A stretch of 64,000 nucleotides of DNA from Dyella sp. GSA-30 (GTDB lineage: Bacteria > Pseudomonadota > Gammaproteobacteria > Xanthomonadales > Rhodanobacteraceae), in assembly GCF_027924605.1 (NCBI RefSeq), contig NZ_AP027042.1, positions 3,945,524 to 4,009,523 of the forward strand, read 5' to 3'. Of this stretch, positions 9,223 through 16,591 are shown piece by piece. Both the position numbers and the translations under genes were made by a program. Within the stretch, counting starts at the first letter, position 1. Every line of letters begins with the position of its first letter. Under the pieces are notes generated by a model that worked only from the letters and a program-made list of their open reading frames with translations, did not search any database and had not been told where the DNA came from.

Positions 9223-9240
9223 AATCAAGAGTCGTGCCAA
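9223..9240 (-). promoter_or_regulatory. Sigma-54 (-24/-12) promoter of the T6SS operon
   Basis: On the minus strand the sequence reads TTGGCACGACTCTTGATT. This fits the RpoN consensus YTGGCACG-N4-TTGC[AT], with a full GG element and a spaced TTG; only the base after TTG departs. The start of transcription would fall near 9211, leaving about 60 bases of leader before the tssB-tssC ATG. The gene for a sigma-54 activator is a few hundred bases upstream on the same strand, which supports the assignment. Confidence 0.75.
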
Positions 9241-9523
9241 CTGGCAAAAACGTGGCAGTTGCAACGTTTGCCTTGGTTTTCGTTGCACCGGCGCATGGCG
9301 CGCCGTGTATTTTTTCTCACGGCGATAACCGTGGCATGGCATCGAGATGTATCGCATAAATGATTGACGATGCATCGGATGATCGCGACATCGCCTGCTT
9401 CAATCGCACCGTGTGGAATTTTTCACGCCGTGTAGAAAACAACGCAGCACACGCAAAAGACGCACGCATACTTCCAGCCATGCCGGAACGATGATTGAAA
9501 AAAAAAGCAGGCCGGACTATCGG
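9241..9523. other. Gene-free stretch upstream of the sigma-54 promoter
   Basis: No convincing gene lies here; the open frames are short and unlike any family I know. Close to the promoter, 9240-9259 is an imperfect inverted repeat (ACTGGCA, 6 bases, TGGCAGT) followed by the palindrome GTTGCAAC at 9258-9265. Both are possible activator or IHF sites, though they lie nearer the promoter than typical enhancer sites. Around 9495-9505 there is an A-tract of nine. Confidence 0.4.
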
Positions 9524-9757
9524 CTAAGGGTTGCGGCGCAGGCGCCAGATTTCGCGCGTACCTATCCGGCGGCTTTCGATGTGTTGCTCCATTTCCAGCA
9601 GCTCGAGCGCGCTGGCAATGACATCGCGAGGCGCGTCGATACCCGATGGCCGCAGCCACCATTGCTGTATGCCTTCGATCGTATCGGCGCAGGCAGGTTG
9701 CGCAGCCAGGACGCGCGCAATGGCGTCGGCGACGTCACGCACGGAGTAGCCGTTCAC
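9524..9757 (-). CDS. Small protein of unknown function, winged-helix-like
   Basis: This 77-aa protein starts with GTG at 9757, 22 bases after the activator gene stops on the same strand. It is predicted mostly helical: VRDVADAIARVLAAQPACAD, then TIEGIQQWWLRPSGI, then DVIASALELLEMEQHIESR and a short basic end REIWRLRRNP. The helix-helix-strand order with a final basic strand resembles a small winged-helix fold, but I cannot name the family. Its place between the activator and its presumed target promoter suggests a regulatory accessory role. The ribosome site is weak. Confidence 0.6.
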   Translation of the reverse strand: MNGYSVRDVADAIARVLAAQPACADTIEGIQQWWLRPSGIDAPRDVIASALELLEMEQHIESRRIGTREIWRLRRNP

Positions 9758-9779
9758 GGCAATGGCTCGCTTCGATGCT

Positions 9780-10775
9780 TCATTCCGCCGAATCTTGCTC
9801 CTGCTCGGCGGTAGAAGCGACCCTGTATTTACTTACCAGTTTGCTGAAAGCGCTGCGGTCCTGCCCCGCGATGCGGGCGGCATGGGAAATATTGCCCCGC
9901 GCACGGGCCATGGCCGAGGTGACATAGCTGCGCTCGAAATCGGCGATCACCCGGGCTTTTGCCTGTTTGAAGGCTGCGTTGTACCGATCGATCGAGGGAT
10001 TGGGCATCTGGCCGTCCTGCGGCAGTGCCGCATGAATCACCTCGCCTTCGCACATCAGGTATTCGCGCTGGATGAAATGCTCCAGCTCGCGGATATTGCC
10101 GGGCCAGCTATAGCGCGTAAGGGCCGCGGACAGCTCGGGATGGAAGCGCTTGGGTGCGGTCTGGCCCTGATACTCGCGGTTGAGGCGATCGAGAAATATC
10201 CTGGCCAGTTCGACCACATCGCTGCCGCGCTCACGCAACGGCGGCATGATCAGCGGCATCACCTTGAGCCGGTACAGCAGGTCGCGACGAAACTGCCGCG
10301 CCTTGACCAGTTCGTCCAGGTTGGCATTGCTTGCCGCAATCAACCGCACATTGGTCTGCCGGGTCTGGGTGCCACCGACGCGGCGATAGGTGCGGTCCTG
10401 CAGAAAGCGCAAAAGCGCCGCCTGGGCCTTGGCCGACAAGGTGTCGATTTCATCCAGGAATAGCGTTCCGCCTTCGGCTTCGCTGATTAAACCCGGCGCC
10501 GCCTGGCGCGCATCGGTAAATGCCCCACGCTCATGCCCGAATAACTCGCTTTCCACCAGCGATTCGGCCAGGGCGCCGCAATTGACCGGAATAAACGGTT
10601 GTGCCGCCCGAGCACTGAGATAATGGACCGCTCTTGCGCCCAGCTCTTTGCCGGTACCGGTTTCTCCGCCGATAAGCACCGTGACGTCGAATTTTGCAAT
10701 TCGGCGAATCTGCGCTACTACATGAGCAAATTGTGGGGAGGAGCCAAGCAAGTTGGACTCCAACATATCGACCAT
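9780..10775 (-). CDS. Sigma-54-dependent activator with no sensor domain
   Basis: Proteins of this type remodel the sigma-54 RNA polymerase closed complex using ATP. ATG at 10775 gives 331 aa, almost entirely the AAA+ domain plus a C-terminal DNA-binding helix-turn-helix. Visible are Walker A GETGTGKE (37-44), the loop ESELFGHERGAFTDA (75-89), Walker B TLFLDEID (104-111), the RRDLLYRLKVMPLIMPPLRE arginine-finger region and SWPGNIRELEHFI. The C-terminal HTH is near ISHAARIAGQDRSAFSKL. There is no N-terminal receiver, GAF or PAS domain. The surface loop reads GAFTDA rather than GAFTGA. It probably drives the T6SS promoter downstream. Its own ribosome site lies in a hairpin. Confidence 0.9.
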   Translation of the reverse strand: MVDMLESNLLGSSPQFAHVVAQIRRIAKFDVTVLIGGETGTGKELGARAVHYLSARAAQPFIPVNCGALAESLVESELFGHERGAFTDARQAAPGLISEAEGGTLFLDEIDTLSAKAQAALLRFLQDRTYRRVGGTQTRQTNVRLIAASNANLDELVKARQFRRDLLYRLKVMPLIMPPLRERGSDVVELARIFLDRLNREYQGQTAPKRFHPELSAALTRYSWPGNIRELEHFIQREYLMCEGEVIHAALPQDGQMPNPSIDRYNAAFKQAKARVIADFERSYVTSAMARARGNISHAARIAGQDRSAFSKLVSKYRVASTAEQEQDSAE

Positions 10776-10779
10776 GACG

Positions 10780-10798
10780 ACCCCCTGAAAATGGGGGT
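10780..10798 (-). promoter_or_regulatory. Hairpin covering the activator's ribosome-binding site
   Basis: On the minus strand an ACCCCC arm and a GGGGGT arm pair across a 7-base loop (ATTTTCA), giving a 6-bp stem. The GGGGGT arm is the only Shine-Dalgarno-like sequence, 5 bases before the activator ATG at 10775. If formed in the mRNA, the hairpin would hide the ribosome site. The structure was found by eye; no folding energy was calculated. Confidence 0.45.
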
Positions 10799-11020
10799 GT
10801 TCGCCTCGACCGGACAACGGCATCCATTTGCCGCATATCCGAATCTATGGCATTGGCTTCCCCCAGGAGGGCGAATGTAGCGTTCACCGCATCGTTATCG
10901 CAATATGCCAGGACCAAGTAAATTCATGCGAAGCAGATAAGCATTTGAAAATGTGCGCAAGAGCTATTCGGTGTCATGATTATGACGCCGACACTCGTTT
11001 TCTTTGCGGGACGTCAAATT

Positions 11021-11557
11021 ATGTTCGCCAAGTTCGGATTTACCCTGCTGGTTTTGCTGTTCGGAGCGCTGGCATTTACCGGCGGCATGATGGCGCCCGA
11101 TAATTGGCGAGCACCGGTAACTGCCTTCGGCAACAAGCTGTTATCGATTAAAGCCCCAACCGCCCCACCCGGTCCCGCCGCCAAGGCACCACCGGCAAGC
11201 CATGCCTCCATTGCTGCAACCGCAGCAGCGCCACTGAAGATCGATTCCCTGTTGGTCACTACCGAGGTGGGCGCTGCAGCACCGGCCGCCGGACAACCGG
11301 CCTACGCGCTGCAATTGGGACAATTCGTTACCGATGATGAAGCCACCGAAGCCGAGCAACATGCTCAGGCCATCGGCTTGCCACTGACCCACCTGCAAGT
11401 CGTCGACGCCGACAAGGCGCCCTGGACGGTACTGGCCGCCGGGCGGTTTGCCACACAGGCGGAAGCAGAGAATGCCGCCGTACGCGTACAGGCCATGCTC
11501 AAGCTACCAAGCACCCCGGTGATCCGCCTGCCGCCACCCGCCAAGTCAGCGACCTGA
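11021..11557 (+). CDS. Membrane-anchored SPOR-domain protein
   Basis: The 178-aa product has an N-terminal membrane segment (FGFTLLVLLFGALAFTGGMM), an Ala/Pro-rich spacer (about 35-75), and a C-terminal region of about 80 residues that looks like a SPOR domain: YALQLGQFVTDDEATEAEQH, then PWTVLAAGRFATQAEAENAA. SPOR domains bind glycan strands with stripped stem peptides, usually at septa. The topology suggests an inner-membrane anchor with the SPOR part in the periplasm. An in-frame ATG at 10976 would add 15 residues; neither start has a strong ribosome site. It is divergent from the activator gene and converges on the DUF6150 gene with a 12-base overlap. Confidence 0.75.
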   Translation: MFAKFGFTLLVLLFGALAFTGGMMAPDNWRAPVTAFGNKLLSIKAPTAPPGPAAKAPPASHASIAATAAAPLKIDSLLVTTEVGAAAPAAGQPAYALQLGQFVTDDEATEAEQHAQAIGLPLTHLQVVDADKAPWTVLAAGRFATQAEAENAAVRVQAMLKLPSTPVIRLPPPAKSAT

Positions 11558-11833
11558 AAACAGGCCTCGGCGTGCAACCGCTGGATCGCGCCAGCCGGCT
11601 TCGCCGCGCGTCTCGACAAAGCACACCTTGATCTGGGCGAAACCGATGCTGGTGAAAAATACCGTAGCGGTCGCATCGCCACGATCGGGCACCATGAACC
11701 AGAGTGCGTCACCCGATGCCAGGCCCCAACTGCTTACACGGTTCACCCACAGATCGGCCTGCCCGCGGTCGGTGACGATGGCCACCTTGACTCGGGCCTC
11801 TCCCATGGTCTGTGTCTGATAGATTCTTGCCAT
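11546..11833 (-). CDS. DUF6150 family protein
   Basis: The 95-aa product from ATG 11833 begins MARIYQTQTMGEARVKVAIV and continues through QADLWVNRVSSWGLASGDAL and TSIGFAQIKVCFVETRGEAG. This pattern (MARIY, then a small beta-rich domain with GDAxWF and a C-terminal GEAGW) matches DUF6150 proteins, whose function is unknown. No signal peptide or membrane segment is present. Its 3' end overlaps the SPOR gene by 12 bases in convergent orientation. The upstream alternative start (11851) adds six residues. Confidence 0.7.
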   Translation of the reverse strand: MARIYQTQTMGEARVKVAIVTDRGQADLWVNRVSSWGLASGDALWFMVPDRGDATATVFFTSIGFAQIKVCFVETRGEAGWRDPAVARRGLFSGR

Positions 11834-11880
11834 CGCGTCACTCGGGCTCAATGAATGCTTCGAAAAGCCTGCCAGTTTTT

Positions 11881-11998
11881 TGTAGGAGTGACTTCAGGGC
11901 ACCTCTAAAAACCCTTCCTACTCGTCATCCCGGCGCAGGCCGGGATGACGATATGAAAAACTGCAGTTATTTTGAGGTGCCCTGAAGTCGCTCCTACA
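11881..11998. repeat. Nested palindromic intergenic element
   Basis: Outer arms 11881-11905 and 11974-11998 are inverted copies matching at 24 of 25 bases (starting TGTAGGAGTGACTTCAGGGC). Runs of T outside the left arm and A outside the right arm extend the symmetry. Inside, 11923-11950 is a perfect hairpin with a 12-bp stem (CGTCATCCCGGC) and loop GCAG. The inner hairpin shares its CGTCATCCCGGCGCAGGCCG core with the elements at 13.8 and 19.1 kb. It lies downstream of the oxidoreductase gene, where it could also act as a terminator. Confidence 0.85.
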
Positions 11999-12019
11999 AA
12001 AACCAGGGCGTTATTCGTG

Positions 12020-13705
12020 TCAAGGCGACTCAGGATCTAGTGACTTGTGCACCGCCTGGATCACCGCAGCACCTTCACCCACGCCCGCCGCAACACGCTT
12101 GACCGATCCTGCACGTACATCACCGACCGCGAAAATACCTGCCTTGGATGTCGCGTATAGCGATGTCGCGGTCGGGCCACTGGCATCGACGCCGGTGCAA
12201 ATGAAACCCTTGGCATCCAATTGCAGGCATCCGCCGAGCCAGTCTGTGTTCGGCTCCGCACCAACCATCACAAAAACATTCGCGACGGGCCGAGTGACCA
12301 GCTTCCCGCTGGGGCGATGTTTCCAGCTGACGCCACGCAGCCGGTCGTTGCCGTCGAAGGCGACGATGTCCGTTTCGGTATGCAGGCTGATCCGTGTCGA
12401 TTGACGGATACGCTGTACGAGATAGTCGGACATGGTTGCGGCCAGCCCGGTACTGCGCACGAGGATATGCACATGGGCTGCGATGCGGGAGAGAAACATC
12501 GCGGCCTGGCCGGCCGAGTTGCCGCCGCCGACCACGACAACCTCCTCGTCGGTGCACAGCTGCCCTTCCATGGGTGTGGCGGCATAATGAATGCCCTGCC
12601 CTTCGTATCGATCGTAATCGGGCACATCGAGCTTGCGATAACGCGCGCCGGTGGCAACGATGATGGCGCGCGCCTGAATCGCCTGGCCGTCTTCCAGGTG
12701 CAGCCGATAAGGCCGCGCCGAGCAATCGATACCGACGACGTGGCGCGATATGGCCAGACGGGCACCAAATTTCTGCGCTTGTACTTGCGCTCGACCGGCT
12801 AATGCCTGGCCTGAAATGCCGGTGGGAAAACCCAGATAGTTTTCGATCTTCGATGAGGTGCCGGCCTGGCCGCCGGGTGCCATGCCTTCGATCACGATCG
12901 TATTGAGACCTTCCGAAGCCGCGTAGACCGCGGCAGCCAGACCCGATGGGCCGGCACCGACGACGGCGACGTCATGTACATGATCGGGTTCGATGGTTTC
13001 GGTCAGACCCAGGTTGTCGGCCAGCTCCGCAGTCGATGGATTCCTCAGCAGTTTATGATCCGGCGTAATGACCACCGGAAGCACGTCCGGCGTCAACTCG
13101 AAGCTGCGCATCCATTCGGTGGCGCCGCTCTCCGACTCGGTGTCGAGCAATCGGTGCGGATAACCGTTTCGAATCAGGAAGCGCTGCAGCCGCAGCGTAT
13201 CGGCGCCATGCACTGGCCCGACGACGACCACACCACCGCTGCCCATGCGGATGAGACCGACGCGCCGCAGGATAAACGCGCGCATGATGATTTCGCCGAT
13301 ATCGGTCTCGGCGGCGATCAGGCGCGCGAAGTTTTGCCGCTTGATACGAATAAGCCGTGTCGGGACCACCGCCAGGCCGGAGACCAGAATGCGCCGCTGG
13401 TTGAGGTGATCCAGCTCGCCGCTGAACTGGTGCGCCGAATGCATCGCCACTGTGCGTGGCTGGCCATCGCTGCCCAGGTCGAAGATCTGGATGCTGCCTT
13501 CGAGCACGAAGAAAAAATCGACGACGCGCTGGCCTTGCTCGAACAGCAGCGTGCCGGCAGGCACGTTTTCCTCGCTGCCATACGTTGCGATGCGCTGCGC
13601 CATGTCGTCGTTGAGCCGGGGAAACCGCTGAGCGTCGCGTTCGTGCAGATCGCTGCCGTCTATCTCGGGTAACTCAGGCATGGGATAGGCGATCGGATCC
13701 GGCAT
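12020..13705 (-). CDS. cNMP-binding domain / thioredoxin-reductase-like flavoprotein
   Basis: ATG at 13705 (MPDPIAYPMPELPEIDG) gives 561 aa. Residues about 30-150 are a cyclic-nucleotide-binding/CRP-type sensor domain (GTLLFEQGQRVVDFFFVLEG). A middle section follows, then a two-domain FAD/NAD(P)H oxidoreductase from about residue 245: FAD motif VAVVGAGPSGLAAAVYAA, GGQAGTSSKIENYLGFP, NAD(P) motif EVVVVGGGNSAGQAAMFLSR and the C-terminal FAVGDVRAGSVKRVAAGVGEG. The redox CxxC expected between the NAD half-motifs in true thioredoxin reductases is missing; the region reads HYAATPMEGQLCTDEE with one Cys. It is therefore unlikely to reduce thioredoxin by the standard route. It appears monocistronic. 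Confidence 0.85.
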   Translation of the reverse strand: MPDPIAYPMPELPEIDGSDLHERDAQRFPRLNDDMAQRIATYGSEENVPAGTLLFEQGQRVVDFFFVLEGSIQIFDLGSDGQPRTVAMHSAHQFSGELDHLNQRRILVSGLAVVPTRLIRIKRQNFARLIAAETDIGEIIMRAFILRRVGLIRMGSGGVVVVGPVHGADTLRLQRFLIRNGYPHRLLDTESESGATEWMRSFELTPDVLPVVITPDHKLLRNPSTAELADNLGLTETIEPDHVHDVAVVGAGPSGLAAAVYAASEGLNTIVIEGMAPGGQAGTSSKIENYLGFPTGISGQALAGRAQVQAQKFGARLAISRHVVGIDCSARPYRLHLEDGQAIQARAIIVATGARYRKLDVPDYDRYEGQGIHYAATPMEGQLCTDEEVVVVGGGNSAGQAAMFLSRIAAHVHILVRSTGLAATMSDYLVQRIRQSTRISLHTETDIVAFDGNDRLRGVSWKHRPSGKLVTRPVANVFVMVGAEPNTDWLGGCLQLDAKGFICTGVDASGPTATSLYATSKAGIFAVGDVRAGSVKRVAAGVGEGAAVIQAVHKSLDPESP

Positions 13706-13843
13706 GGAGAAACCCTGGAAATCGCGTCGGTGTTGACGCTGGTCTGGATAGCATATGTCAGTGCAACGCTCCAAGCACAATCCTCGTACCAACCAGCATC
13801 CAGTCGACAGCAGAAAGCCTGTAACAACCCCAGTTTTTCCTAT

Positions 13844-13970
13844 CGTCATCCCGGCGCAGGCCGGGACCCAGTGGCTTCGATTTTCGGCTTTCGCGATAGA
13901 GCAGATGTTTGTTGGCTCTCGCGATAACCGGTCACAAAGTCACTGGGTCCCGGCCTGCGCCGGGATGACG
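13844..13970. repeat. 127-bp paired palindromic element, copy 1
   Basis: The 30-bp left arm 13844-13873 (CGTCATCCCGGCGCAGGCCG...) is repeated exactly, inverted, at 13941-13970. The 67-bp interior is similar, in reverse complement, to the interior of the element at 19094-19221: shared blocks include AGAGCAGA, CTCGCGA and CACAAAG. The element fills part of the 503-base divergent gap between the flavoprotein gene and the sugar dehydrogenase gene. The remaining bases (13971-14093) show no clear promoter. Confidence 0.9.
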
Positions 13971-14093
13971 AAGTAGGAAAGGTCTCTAGAGGTTTCCAAA
14001 GTCGATCGGCCGTTCGACCTACAGTCGTCCGTGATAGGGGAAACGCGAGCGCACCCTGTTAACGTCGCCCTGGCCGAACACGGGGGAAATACG

Positions 14094-14204
14094 ATGGCCT
14101 GCTTGCTTGCCCCGCCCTCAGGTGCCACGGGCGACCGATGCCTTGCGTTTGCCGCCGCGGCGCCTGCGTTGTGCCTTGTATCCGAAACCCAACGACAAGG
14201 ATGA
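14094..14204 (+). other. Possible 36-codon leader ORF before the sugar dehydrogenase
   Basis: An ATG at 14094 is preceded by a good ribosome-site-like sequence (GGGGGAA, 6 bases before). It opens a 36-codon frame (MACLLAPPSGATGDRCLAFA...) whose TGA at 14202-14204 ends four bases before the dehydrogenase ATG. The layout fits a translated leader coupled to the next gene. The peptide has no recognisable family, and the frame may be open by chance in GC-rich DNA. Confidence 0.25.
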
Positions 14205-14208
14205 TCGT

Positions 14209-15486
14209 ATGCGGCGCCTGGAAGACACCAAGCTTGCCATTGTCGGCCTCGGCTACGTCGGCCTGCCGCTCGCGGTGGAATTCGGCAAGCGTTACCAAAC
14301 GGTCGGTTTCGATATCAACAAGAAGCGCATCGAGCAATTGCGCGCCGGCCATGACAGCACGCTGGAAGTCGATGCCGAGGAACTCGCCGATATCCCCCAT
14401 TTGCGCTTCAGCGCCGAGCTGGACGATATCCGCGATTGCAACGTCTACATCGTCACTGTCCCTACCCCGATCGATCTCGCCAAGCGCCCCGACCTGACTC
14501 CCTTGGTCAGGGCCAGCGAAACGCTGGGCAAGGTGCTCAAGCCGGGTGACATCGTGGTGTACGAATCCACCGTGTATCCGGGCTGCACCGAAGAGGTCTG
14601 CGTGCCGATCCTCGAACGGGTATCGGGCCTGGTGTACAACCGCGACTTCTTTGCCGGCTATAGCCCCGAACGTATCAACCCCGGCGACAAACAACACCGG
14701 GTGACGACCATCCTCAAGGTCACGTCAGGCTCGACGCCGGAGACGGCTGATTTCGTCGACCGCCTCTATGGCTCGGTCATCGTCGCCGGAACGCACAAGG
14801 CCAGTTGCCTGAAAGTGGCCGAGGCGGCCAAGGTGATCGAAAACACCCAGCGCGATCTCAATATCGCCCTGGTCAACGACCTGGCCATCCTGTTCAACAA
14901 GCTCGGCATCGACACGCTCGACGTATTGCAGGCGGCGGGAACGAAATGGAATTTCCTGCCGTTCCGACCCGGGCTGGTCGGCGGCCATTGCATCGGCGTG
15001 GACCCGTACTACCTCACGCACAAGGCGCAGGAGGTCGGGCACCACCCGGACGTAATCCTGGCCGGCCGTCGCACCAATGACGGCATGGGCCCGTACATCG
15101 CCAGCGAAGTGATACGCCTGATGGTACGCAAGGGCATCAACCCGGTGCAGGCACGCATCCTGATACTGGGCCTGGCGTTCAAGGAGAACTGCCCGGACCT
15201 GCGCAATACCCGCGTGGTCGATATCGTGCATGCACTGCGCGCCTATAACGCCGCGGTCGATATCCACGATCCCTGGGTGAGTGCCGCCGAGGCCGAACAC
15301 GAATATGCCATCACGCCAGTCGCCGAACCGGCCTCGGGCGGCTATGACGCCGTCATCGTCGCGGTCGGTCACCGGCAATTCGTCGCGATGGGTGCCGAGG
15401 GTGTGCGCCGCTTCGGCAAACCGTCGTCGATCGTCTACGACGTGAAATACGTACTGCCGCGCGACGCTGTCGACGGTCGTCTATGA
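14209..15486 (+). CDS. UDP-N-acetylglucosamine 6-dehydrogenase-like (TviB/WbpA family)
   Basis: The 425-aa enzyme should oxidise C6 of a UDP-hexosamine twice with NAD to a UDP-uronic acid in the cytoplasm. ATG 14209 (MRRLEDTKLAIVGLGYVGLP) has AAGGAT 6 bases upstream; the frame is open from 14107 but the earlier part is not conserved. Visible are the Rossmann GLGYVGLP, VPTPIDLAKRPDLTPL, YESTVYPGCTEE, SPERINPGD, the catalytic-Cys region PGLVGGHCIGVDPYYL and GLAFKENCPDLRNTR. The whole protein tracks Vi-antigen TviB more closely than UDP-glucose dehydrogenase. It is followed after 28 bases by an epimerase, a natural partner for an acidic sugar of the polysaccharide. Confidence 0.85.
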   Translation: MRRLEDTKLAIVGLGYVGLPLAVEFGKRYQTVGFDINKKRIEQLRAGHDSTLEVDAEELADIPHLRFSAELDDIRDCNVYIVTVPTPIDLAKRPDLTPLVRASETLGKVLKPGDIVVYESTVYPGCTEEVCVPILERVSGLVYNRDFFAGYSPERINPGDKQHRVTTILKVTSGSTPETADFVDRLYGSVIVAGTHKASCLKVAEAAKVIENTQRDLNIALVNDLAILFNKLGIDTLDVLQAAGTKWNFLPFRPGLVGGHCIGVDPYYLTHKAQEVGHHPDVILAGRRTNDGMGPYIASEVIRLMVRKGINPVQARILILGLAFKENCPDLRNTRVVDIVHALRAYNAAVDIHDPWVSAAEAEHEYAITPVAEPASGGYDAVIVAVGHRQFVAMGAEGVRRFGKPSSIVYDVKYVLPRDAVDGRL

Positions 15487-15514
15487 ACCGGCTCACCTTA
15501 CGAGATCGCATGCC

Positions 15515-16546
15515 ATGAAAGTGCTGGTTACCGGAACCGCGGGCTTTATCGGTTCGCACGTCGCCTTGCAATTGCTCAAGCGAGGCGACGAAGTGATCGG
15601 CCTGGACAATCTCAACGACTATTACGACGTCCGACTGAAAAAAGCCCGCCTGAGCCGCCTGATGCGACACGGCGGCTATACGCATGTGCATGCCGACCTG
15701 TCCAACCGGGCCGCAATGGAACAGGCCTTTTCCCGGCACCGGCCGCAGCGGGTGGTTCATCTGGCCGCTCAGGCCGGCGTACGTTACGCGGCGGAGAATC
15801 CACATGTCTATGTATCGAGCAACGTCACCGGCTTTCTGCATGTACTGGAAGGTTGTCGCCGCCACGGCGTAGAGCATCTGGTCTTTGCCTCGACCAGCTC
15901 GGTCTATGGTGCCAACGGTACGCTGCCGTTTTCCGAACACCAGTCCACCGAGCATCCGCTGACACTGTACGCCGCCTCGAAAAAAGCCAACGAGCAGATG
16001 GCGCACAGCTACGCCCATCTCTACGACATCCCATGCACGGGACTGCGCTTCTTCACGGTCTACGGCCCCTGGGGCCGCCCGGATATGGCGCTGTTTCTTT
16101 TCACCAAGGCGATTCTCGCCGGCGAACCCATCCGGGTTTTCAACTACGGCAAGCACCAGCGCAGCTTCACCTACGTCGACGATATCGCCGAAGGCGTGAT
16201 TCGCGTACTCGATACCGTGCCAGTCAAGGACGCCGCGTGGAATGCCTATTTGCCCGACCCGCAAAGCAGCAGCGTCGCGCCCTATCGCATCTACAACATC
16301 GGCAACGAGCAGCCGGTGGCGTTGTTGCGTTACATCGAGGTGCTGGAAGCGTGCCTGGGACGCAAGGCGGAGATGGAATTGTTGCCGATGCAGGCCGGCG
16401 ATGTGCCCGACACCGCCGCGAACATGACCTTGCTCAGGGATGCGGTCGGCTATGTCCCCAAGGTGCCGGTCGAAACCGGTGTGGCTCAATTCGTCCGCTG
16501 GTATCGGACCTATTACGAGACTCTGCAAGATGAACGCGTTGCATAA
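15515..16546 (+). CDS. UDP-glucuronate 4-epimerase-type NAD-dependent epimerase
   Basis: This 343-aa extended short-chain dehydrogenase interconverts gluco/galacto forms of a UDP-uronic acid by transient oxidation at C4. It has the NAD motif TGTAGFIGSH at the N-terminus, the GLDNLNDYYDVRLKKARL signature of uronate epimerases, HLAAQAGVRYAAENPHVYV, the catalytic YAASKKANEQMAHSYAHLY and GLRFFTVYGPWGRPDMALFL. Because the neighbour looks like a UDP-GlcNAc dehydrogenase, the true substrate could be UDP-GlcNAcA rather than UDP-GlcA. The two are adjacent and probably cotranscribed. Confidence 0.85.
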   Translation: MKVLVTGTAGFIGSHVALQLLKRGDEVIGLDNLNDYYDVRLKKARLSRLMRHGGYTHVHADLSNRAAMEQAFSRHRPQRVVHLAAQAGVRYAAENPHVYVSSNVTGFLHVLEGCRRHGVEHLVFASTSSVYGANGTLPFSEHQSTEHPLTLYAASKKANEQMAHSYAHLYDIPCTGLRFFTVYGPWGRPDMALFLFTKAILAGEPIRVFNYGKHQRSFTYVDDIAEGVIRVLDTVPVKDAAWNAYLPDPQSSSVAPYRIYNIGNEQPVALLRYIEVLEACLGRKAEMELLPMQAGDVPDTAANMTLLRDAVGYVPKVPVETGVAQFVRWYRTYYETLQDERVA

Positions 16547-16591
16547 CGTTCGTAGCGGCTGGAATGGCCAGCGTCATGGTTTGGAGGCGAC

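Noticed and set aside
9413-9814. Plus-strand frame of 133 codons in the T6SS upstream region
   Set aside because: It overlaps the better supported 77-aa minus-strand gene and the end of the activator gene, and its composition is atypical.
13844-13970. Simple rho-independent terminator
   Set aside because: The arms are separated by 67 bases without a T-run, and the element lies between divergent genes. A mobile or REP-type element is more likely.
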